Assembly (NCBI GenBank): GCA_947473805.1
Contig: CANJGB010000007.1
Location: forward strand, 59,533-123,532
Direction: 5' to 3'
DNA from: Alphaproteobacteria bacterium
GTDB taxonomy: Bacteria; Pseudomonadota; Alphaproteobacteria; Ferrovibrionales; Ferrovibrionaceae
Length of the DNA stretch: 64,000 nucleotides
Below the pieces are notes generated by a model that made no database searches, had not been told where the DNA came from, and saw only the letters and a list, made by a program, of their open reading frames with translations. Shown piece after piece: positions 58,542 through 64,000 of this stretch. Within the stretch, counting starts at the first letter, position 1, and each line of letters begins with the position of its first letter. The translations under genes and the position numbers were made by a program.

Positions 58542-60931
58542 AGTTCACCCTGAACTGGCTCAAGGAGCATCTTGAGACTGACGCGCCGCTGCCGCGCATC
58601 GTCGAAACGCTGACTGCCATCGGCCTCGAGGTCGAGGGCGTCGAGGACCGCTCCGGGCTGCTGGCGCCGTTCACCTCGGCATATGTGATCGAGGCGAAGC
58701 CGCACCCCGACAGCGACCACCTGAACGTCTGCCGCGTCGATACCGGCCGCGGCGAAGTGACGGTGATCTGCGGCGCGCCGAATGCGCGCACCGGCATGAA
58801 GGCGGTGTATGCCGCCGTCGGCACCACGGTGCCCGGCACCGGTCTCAAACTGGTCCTCAAGCCCGTGCGCGGCGTCGAATCGAACGGCATGCTCGTCTCC
58901 GAGCGTGAAATGGGCCTGTCAGCGGCACACGAAGGCATTATCGAACTGCCGGCCGATGCGCCGCTCAACGTGCCGTTTGCACAATTGCTGGGTCTCGACG
59001 ATCCGGTGATCGAGATCAAGCTGACGCCAAACCGTGGTGATTGCCTGGGTGTATACGGCATTGCGCGCGATCTTGCCGCCGCCGGCCTCGGCACGCTGAA
59101 GCCGCTGAACACGACGGCGGTGCCGGGTGCGTACAAAAGCCCGTTGACCGTCACGGTCGAAGGTCCCAGCGGCTGCCCGCTGTTTGTCGGTCGCCATGTG
59201 CGTGGCGTGAAGAACGGCCCCAGCCCCGACTGGCTGCAAAGCAAGCTGCGCGCCGTGGGCCTGCGGCCGATCTCGACCCTGGTGGATATTACCAACTACA
59301 GCAGCATTGCCTTCGGTCGCCCGCTGCACGTTTACGACGCGGCGAAAGTGAAGGACGGCCTCACTGCCCGTCTCGCCCAGGCGGGTGAGACGCTGCACGC
59401 GCTGGACGGCAAGACCTACACCTTGTCGGCCGATGATTGTGTCATTGCCGATGCGGCAGGTCCGTCCGCCCTCGGCGGCATCATGGGCGGCGAGGAGTCC
59501 GGCTGCACCGAGGGTACGACTGATGTGTTCATCGAGGCGGCCCTGTTCGATCCGGTGCGTGTTGCCGCCACGGGTCGCCGTCTCGGCATCAATTCGGATG
59601 CACGCTATCGCTTTGAGCGCGGCGTCGATCCTGCCTTCGTCCGGGCCGGCATCGAGATTGCCACCCGCATGGTGCTCGAGCTGTGCGGCGGCACGCCCAG
59701 CGAACCGGTCATCGCCGGCGCCGCGCCGGACTGGCGCCGCACCATCAGCATGCGCATCGACCGTCCGTTTACGCTGGGCGGCCTTGATCTGCCGGCGGCA
59801 CGCAGTGTCGAGTTGCTGACGCGCCTCGGCTTCAAGGTCACTTCAAGCGGCGACAGGATCGCGGCCGAGGTGCCGTCCTGGCGTCCCGACATCGTCGGCG
59901 AACCCGACCTGGTCGAGGAAGTGCTGCGCCTAGAGGGTTATGATGCCATTCCGGCCGTCGCCCTGCCGCCGGCCCACGCCATTGCCAAGCCTGCGTTGAA
60001 CCTGGCCCAGCGCCGGGCGCGCATTGCGAAGCGCGTGCTCGTCGTACAGGGCCATGCGGAGGCGATTACCTATTCGTTCATTCCGCGCGCTGAGGCCCAG
60101 CTGTTCGGCGGCGGCCAGGCGGAACTGGTGCTTGCCAATCCGATCTCGGCCGATCTGGACTGCATGCGTCCCTCGTTGTTGCCGGGCCTGCTGGCGGCAG
60201 TGCGGCGCAATGTGGATCGCGGTGCGGCCGATGTGGCCTTGTTCGAGGTGGGCCAGCAGTTTGCCGGCGACCGTCCCGAGGACCAGTGCGTCGTTGCCAG
60301 TGCGGTGCGCCGCGGCAATTCAGGCCCGCGTCATTGGGCGGAAAAGCCCCTCCCCGTCGATGTGTTCGAGGCGCGCGCCGATGCCATGTCAGTTTTGGCC
60401 GGCTGCGGTGTCGTTGCCGACCAGGTCATGGTCATGGACGGTGCGCCGTCCTGGTACCATCCGGGCCGGTCGGGCACGCTGCGCCTCGGTCCAAAAACCA
60501 TCCTCGCCGCGTTCGGCGAACTGCACCCGGCGGTGCTGGCGGCGCTCGACGTCAAGGGCCCTGCCGTGGCCTGCGAGGTCTATCTCGCCGCGATTCCGCT
60601 GCCGCGTGCCAAGGCAACGAAGGCGCGCCCGGCGTTGGTCGTGAACGATCTGCCTGCTGTCGAGCGCGACTTCGCCTTCATCGCCGACAAGGCGGTGACT
60701 GCCGACCAGGTCGTGAAGGCCGCCCGTGGCGCCGACAAGGCGCTTGTGGCGAAGGTCACCGTGTTCGACCTGTTCGAAGGCGCCAGCGTGGGCGAGGGGC
60801 GGAAGTCGCTCGCCATCACGGTTCGCTTGGAGCCGAAGGAGCAGACGCTCACCGACAAGGATATCGAAGCGGTGGGCCAGAAGATCATCGCCGCGGTGGC
60901 CAAGGCCACCGGCGCGACGTTGCGCGGCTAG
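58538..60931 (+). CDS. pheT: phenylalanyl-tRNA synthetase beta subunit
   Basis: A 797-residue subunit: N-terminal [14 protein letters not shown], a tRNA-binding EMAP-like domain (about 45-150; [20 protein letters not shown]), the B3/B4 editing domain ([20 protein letters not shown]), B5 ([20 protein letters not shown]), catalytic-like core, and a C-terminal ferredoxin-fold anticodon domain ([20 protein letters not shown]). Coupled with pheS (ATGA). Only two bases separate its stop from the next ATG. Confidence 0.97.
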   Translation: MKFTLNWLKEHLETDAPLPRIVETLTAIGLEVEGVEDRSGLLAPFTSAYVIEAKPHPDSDHLNVCRVDTGRGEVTVICGAPNARTGMKAVYAAVGTTVPGTGLKLVLKPVRGVESNGMLVSEREMGLSAAHEGIIELPADAPLNVPFAQLLGLDDPVIEIKLTPNRGDCLGVYGIARDLAAAGLGTLKPLNTTAVPGAYKSPLTVTVEGPSGCPLFVGRHVRGVKNGPSPDWLQSKLRAVGLRPISTLVDITNYSSIAFGRPLHVYDAAKVKDGLTARLAQAGETLHALDGKTYTLSADDCVIADAAGPSALGGIMGGEESGCTEGTTDVFIEAALFDPVRVAATGRRLGINSDARYRFERGVDPAFVRAGIEIATRMVLELCGGTPSEPVIAGAAPDWRRTISMRIDRPFTLGGLDLPAARSVELLTRLGFKVTSSGDRIAAEVPSWRPDIVGEPDLVEEVLRLEGYDAIPAVALPPAHAIAKPALNLAQRRARIAKRVLVVQGHAEAITYSFIPRAEAQLFGGGQAELVLANPISADLDCMRPSLLPGLLAAVRRNVDRGAADVALFEVGQQFAGDRPEDQCVVASAVRRGNSGPRHWAEKPLPVDVFEARADAMSVLAGCGVVADQVMVMDGAPSWYHPGRSGTLRLGPKTILAAFGELHPAVLAALDVKGPAVACEVYLAAIPLPRAKATKARPALVVNDLPAVERDFAFIADKAVTADQVVKAARGADKALVAKVTVFDLFEGASVGEGRKSLAITVRLEPKEQTLTDKDIEAVGQKIIAAVAKATGATLRG

Positions 60932-60933
60932 GC

Positions 60934-62658
60934 ATGGCCTCGCTCACCCTCGGTATCCATTCCGGGTACCACGACGCCTGCGCGGCCCTGTACGACGGCT
61001 ACAAACTGGTTGCCGCCGTCGCGCTGGAGCGCTTGACCCGGCGCAAGATCGATGGCGGGCGCATTCCGGTGGAGTGCATCGACGAGTGCCTGACAGTCGC
61101 TGGCGCGACCCGCAAGGATGTCGGCGCGGTGGTGCTGGGCCGTGCGGCTTTTCCGTCACGCTACTACACGCATCTCAGCGGCGGTCGCCTGGTCGAGCGC
61201 GAGGTGCGCAAGCTGATCGGCCAGGAGAAGCACAAGACCATGGAGCGGGAGATGGTGCGCTATGCCCGTACCGATTCCGAGGCCATGTTCGACGCTCCGC
61301 GCTTTCTTGCCGATTTCGGGCTGCCGGCCGGCATTCCGGTGCGCTTCTTCAACCATCACCTGGCCCACGCTCTGCCCTGTCTGTTCCACACCGACTGGAA
61401 CGACGCGCTGCTCTACACGGCGGATGGCGGTGGCGACAATGTGCAGTACAGCCATCGTGTCTTCCGCGACGGCAAGCTGGAAACGCTGTACGGCGGTGAC
61501 GAGGCGTTCACTACGCCGATGCGGATCGACAGTCTGGGCCTCGCCTATGGCTATGCGACCCAGGCTTTGGGCTTCAAGATCAACCGTCACGAAGGCAAGC
61601 TGACGGGTCTCGCCGCTTTGGGCCAGCCAGTCCTCGCCGATGACTTGGCGCGGCATTTCCGCGTCGACGATGCAGGCCATATCCACAGCGATTTCGCATC
61701 CTATCCCGACATGCGCCGTTTCATCCTCGCCTGGGCCGAGGGCAAGAAGCGCGAAGATGTCGCCGCCTCGGTGCAGAAGGTGCTGGAGGATTTCATCCTT
61801 GAGTCCGTGCGCAAGCTTCTGGCGCGCACCGGCGTGCGCCGCCTCGGCCTGTCCGGCGGCGTGTTCGCCAATGTGCGCCTGAACCAGCGCCTGGCCGAAG
61901 AACTGCCGGTGGACGAGGTGTTCGTCTATCCGGCGATGAGCGACCAGGGCCTCGCGGCCGGCGGCGTGCTGCAATACCTTTTGGAGCGTGACGGGCTTCA
62001 GACGTGGCTCGCCAATCGCTACCGGTTCGAAACGCTCTATTACGGCCGCGACTACGGAACCGGCATCGATGCGACTTTCGCCGGTGACGCCCGCTTCACC
62101 AAGGTGTCGGACACGCCGGTCACCGCCGCCGCTGACCTCATCCATGCCGGCCGCATCGTCGCGATCTATGCCAAGGGCATGGAGTATGGCCCGCGCGCCC
62201 TGGGCGCCCGTTCGATCATGGCCGCGCCGGTCGATGCCACGATCAACCAGACGCTCAACGACCGGCTCGATCGCAGCGAGTTCATGCCTTTCGCGCCGTT
62301 CGTTTCGGCCGAGAACGCGGAAACGGTATTCGACCTCGGCCCGGTCAAGACCTACGCCGCCCGCTTCATGACCATTACCTGCGGTGTCCGCCCCGGCTGG
62401 CGCGAGCGCATCCCCGCCACGGTCCATGTGGACGGCACGGCGCGCCCGCAGGTCATCGAGCGGCACCAGAATCCGCTCTATTACGATGTCCTCGTCGCCT
62501 ATGCCGAGCGCAGCGGCATCCCCGTGCTGATCAACACCAGCTTCAACGTGCACGAGGAACCGATCATCAACACGCCGGCCGAGTGCGCGCGGGCGCTGGC
62601 GGAAAAGCGCGTGGACTACGTCGTGACCGAACAGGCGGTCTGGGGCCTGGCCCCCTAG
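60934..62658 (+). CDS. NodU/CmcH-type carbamoyltransferase
   Basis: A 574-residue O-carbamoyltransferase. The N-terminal ATPase-like (YrdC/Kae1-like) domain starts SLTLGIHSGYHDACAALYDG, with FFNHHLAHALPCLFHTDW (metal-binding HHxxH type), YTADGGGDNVQYSHRVF, GKLTGLAALGQP and LGLSGGVFANVRLNQRLAEE. The C-terminal domain has MEYGPRALGARSIMAAPVDA and LINTSFNVHEEPIINTPAEC. It transfers carbamoyl to a hydroxyl of a sugar or secondary metabolite; the acceptor is unknown. It lies two bases after pheT and may share its transcript. Confidence 0.94.
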   Translation: MASLTLGIHSGYHDACAALYDGYKLVAAVALERLTRRKIDGGRIPVECIDECLTVAGATRKDVGAVVLGRAAFPSRYYTHLSGGRLVEREVRKLIGQEKHKTMEREMVRYARTDSEAMFDAPRFLADFGLPAGIPVRFFNHHLAHALPCLFHTDWNDALLYTADGGGDNVQYSHRVFRDGKLETLYGGDEAFTTPMRIDSLGLAYGYATQALGFKINRHEGKLTGLAALGQPVLADDLARHFRVDDAGHIHSDFASYPDMRRFILAWAEGKKREDVAASVQKVLEDFILESVRKLLARTGVRRLGLSGGVFANVRLNQRLAEELPVDEVFVYPAMSDQGLAAGGVLQYLLERDGLQTWLANRYRFETLYYGRDYGTGIDATFAGDARFTKVSDTPVTAAADLIHAGRIVAIYAKGMEYGPRALGARSIMAAPVDATINQTLNDRLDRSEFMPFAPFVSAENAETVFDLGPVKTYAARFMTITCGVRPGWRERIPATVHVDGTARPQVIERHQNPLYYDVLVAYAERSGIPVLINTSFNVHEEPIINTPAECARALAEKRVDYVVTEQAVWGLAP

Positions 62659-62689
62659 TCGTCACGACCGGGCTTGTGCCGGGCAGTTC

Positions 62690-63346
62690 TTACTTTCCCG
62701 CCGTATTCCGGCACACCAGGAACACGCTGCGGCAGTCCGCCGTGAAGTGCTGCTGCTCCGCCCGCCAGCCGCAGGCCAGCAGCTTCGCCTTCAGATCGTC
62801 CAGGCTGTGCCCGCGATAGCCGACCTCCCACTTGTGGGCGTCGAAATCCTTGTCGTCGCGGATGCGGAATCTCTTCAGGAAGCGGAACTTGCGCATGAAC
62901 GAGCGCCGCCGCGCCGTGAACCGGTTGACGTAGATGTTCACGCCGAACTGGAAACCCTCGTACGGCACCGACATCAGCAGGATCGGCGCGCCCGAGGCGC
63001 TGAAGCCGCGCAGCACCCCGTCGACGTCCGGCCAGTGGATGTGTTCCAGCGTCTCGCAGCACAGGATGGCGTCGAAACCCGCGATGCGCTGCGGGTCCAG
63101 CGCCCGCAGGTCGCCCACCAGGTGGTCCTTCGCACCCAGCCGCCTGTTGTCGGGGTCGACGTCAAACGTCGTCACCTCGTATCCGGCGCTGGCCAGCATG
63201 GCGGTGACCAGGCCCAGATAGGGCCCGACCTCCAGCACGCGGCGCACCGGCAGGTCCTTCAGCAGGTGGACCTGGGTCCACTGGTGGATGATCCGCTTCT
63301 CGGTGTAGTAGGCGTGCCAGCGGGACTGGAAGGTCTGGGCGTTCAT
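62690..63346 (-). CDS. class I SAM-dependent methyltransferase
   Basis: A 218-residue Rossmann-fold methyltransferase. The SAM motif VLEVGPYLGLVTAMLASAGY (about 38-57) is followed by VTTFDVDPDNRRLGAKDHLV, GFDAILCCETLEHIHWPDVD (motif II, ETLEH) and MSVPYEGFQFGVNIYVNRF. Substrate unknown. ATG at 63346 (MNAQTFQSRWHAYYTEKRI) was preferred to the longer frame. It converges with the carbamoyltransferase, and the two could modify the same envelope sugar. Confidence 0.9.
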   Translation of the reverse strand: MNAQTFQSRWHAYYTEKRIIHQWTQVHLLKDLPVRRVLEVGPYLGLVTAMLASAGYEVTTFDVDPDNRRLGAKDHLVGDLRALDPQRIAGFDAILCCETLEHIHWPDVDGVLRGFSASGAPILLMSVPYEGFQFGVNIYVNRFTARRRSFMRKFRFLKRFRIRDDKDFDAHKWEVGYRGHSLDDLKAKLLACGWRAEQQHFTADCRSVFLVCRNTAGK

Positions 63347-63491
63347 GCCTGCCGGCTTACCGGTTGTGGCACGGCACGCATATGGGAACAGAAACCTTGA
63401 ATCGGGCGCGGCCGTGCCCATATCAGGGCAGCCTACCGGCTGGCGTCGGCGGCTTGGGCGCCGGACCAGATGTGGTGGCGGGATTAAGCGA
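63347..63491. other. intergenic, divergent from lepA side
   Basis: No gene is seen; the stretch should hold the methyltransferase promoter on the minus strand. Together with the repeat and the following bases, the gene-free interval up to 63797 is about 450 bases. Confidence 0.5.
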
Positions 63492-63552
63492 AAACCGGTC
63501 GAAATCTAGGCCAAACTTGGTGAATCTAAGCCAAACCGGTCGAATCTAAGCG
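63492..63552. repeat. three tandem ~20-base repeats upstream of lepA
   Basis: Units AAACCGGTCGAAATCTAGGC C (63492-63512), AAACTTGGTGAATCTAAGCC (63513-63532) and AAACCGGTCGAATCTAAGCG (63533-63552) follow one another directly. The shared core is AAACyyGGTsGAATCTAAGC. A purine-rich stretch with repeated GCGGGA-like words follows. Confidence 0.75.
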
Positions 63553-63797
63553 GGAAGAAGCGGAAACGAGCGGGATGATGGCGGGCAGAACGACGGAATT
63601 CCGCGCTTTTTGTGCTCTTGGTCCCGGGATTCCGCTTTCGCGGCGGGATGCCGGGCGGTGCGCGCACAATATATTGTGGCCTGGCCCGGGGGCGACGGGC
63701 CCTTTGACGACCCGCGTTGCCGCACTGCACTTTATCCTCTAAAAGCCCCGGCCATGTACTCCCGCAATTTGACCTGCCTGCGCGGACTGTCAGCCGC
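63553..63797. other. leader region of lepA, no gene
   Basis: A purine-rich stretch, then GTGCGCGCACAATATATTGTGG near 63659, whose CACAATATATTGTG core is a 14-base perfect palindrome at 63665-63678. This palindrome is unusually AT-rich for the region and could be an operator. The promoter for lepA is probably nearby. Confidence 0.45.
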
Positions 63798-64000
63798 ATG
63801 ACCGACCTGTCCCTGATCCGCAATTTCTCCATCGTCGCCCATATCGACCATGGCAAGTCGACGCTGGCCGATCGCCTGATCGAGTTCTGCGGCGGGCTGG
63901 AAAAGCGTGAAATGTCCGAGCAGCTGCTCGACAACATGGATATCGAGCGCGAGCGCGGCATCACCATCAAGGCCCAGACCGTGCGGCTGGATTACAAGGC
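63798..64000 (+). CDS. lepA: elongation factor 4 (LepA), truncated by window end
   Basis: The first 67 codons of the back-translocating GTPase LepA/EF4: [20 protein letters not shown] then [13 protein letters not shown]. The P-loop [28 protein letters not shown] (switch I, with the family-typical ERERGITIK) are present. The rest lies beyond base 64000. Confidence 0.97.
   Translation, partial: MTDLSLIRNFSIVAHIDHGKSTLADRLIEFCGGLEKREMSEQLLDNMDIERERGITIKAQTVRLDYK

Noticed and set aside
60286..60933. Long N-terminal extension of the carbamoyltransferase frame
   Set aside because: The upstream part overlaps pheT in another frame; ATG 60934 gives the family start SLTLGIHSGYHD.

Overview
The window is GC-rich, gene-dense chromosomal DNA from an alphaproteobacterium, probably a Rhodospirillales-like lineage. 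This rests on several alphaproteobacterial hallmarks: the FYDLN-type zinc-ribbon protein beside aroA, the hsp20/DUF1150 pair, an NDUFA9-like reductase, the kdsD-lptC-lptA-lptB-rpoN-hpf-ptsN block, and a thrS-infC...rpmI-rplT-pheS-pheT block. No plasmid, phage, insertion sequence or CRISPR array was seen. The species cannot be named from the sequence alone.

Layout. 1-4450: start of aconitase (minus strand, with an unusual lysine-rich N-terminus), then a decayed chaperone-usher-type fimbrial locus (one intact subunit gene, one with an internal stop, a truncated chaperone) joined by an apparent deletion to a headless universal stress protein gene. 4521-9605: tRNA-Arg, DUF72, small export and membrane genes (LysE, LtrA) and an orphan solute-binding protein. 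9682-16309: a BKACE/DUF2889 pair, a TetR remnant, then an apparent operon of a radical SAM/SPASM protein with a complete YnjBCD-like ABC importer. This operon is the best candidate here for an undescribed system. 16433-24107: enoyl-CoA hydratase, cytochrome b561, rpsA-cmk-aroA, the FYDLN protein, tRNA-Ala and two secreted proteins. 24120-34514: kup, hsp20-DUF1150, an M23 factor, the ptsN-hpf-rpoN-lptBAC-kdsD block, an RNase D-like exonuclease and tRNA-Leu.

34515-46574: a 750-base gene-poor gap with one possible small membrane protein, then a patchwork of housekeeping genes: reductases, GSTs (one frameshifted), queG, two glycosyltransferases, a flavin oxidoreductase and a BacA-like protein lacking catalytic motifs. 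46577-51257: a three-gene 2-oxoacid oxidoreductase (KorB, fused gamma-alpha KorA and a flavin/Fe-S KorC-like subunit). 51452-60931: a translation superblock (thrS, infC with an AUA start, rpmI, rplT, pheS, pheT), interrupted by a second orphan solute-binding protein and a small lipoprotein pair. 60934-64000: a NodU-type carbamoyltransferase appended to pheT, a methyltransferase, short tandem repeats and the start of lepA.

Genes cooperate mainly in translation (rpsA, thrS, infC, rpmI, rplT, pheST, lepA, three tRNAs, queG), envelope assembly (lptABC, kdsD, two glycosyltransferases, BacA-like, M23) and uptake (two orphan binding proteins, the YnjBCD-like importer, Kup). Three dispersed inverted repeats sit between genes, one inside the importer operon between the binding protein and its permease. 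All calls come from reading the sequence and recalling protein families; no database search was run.
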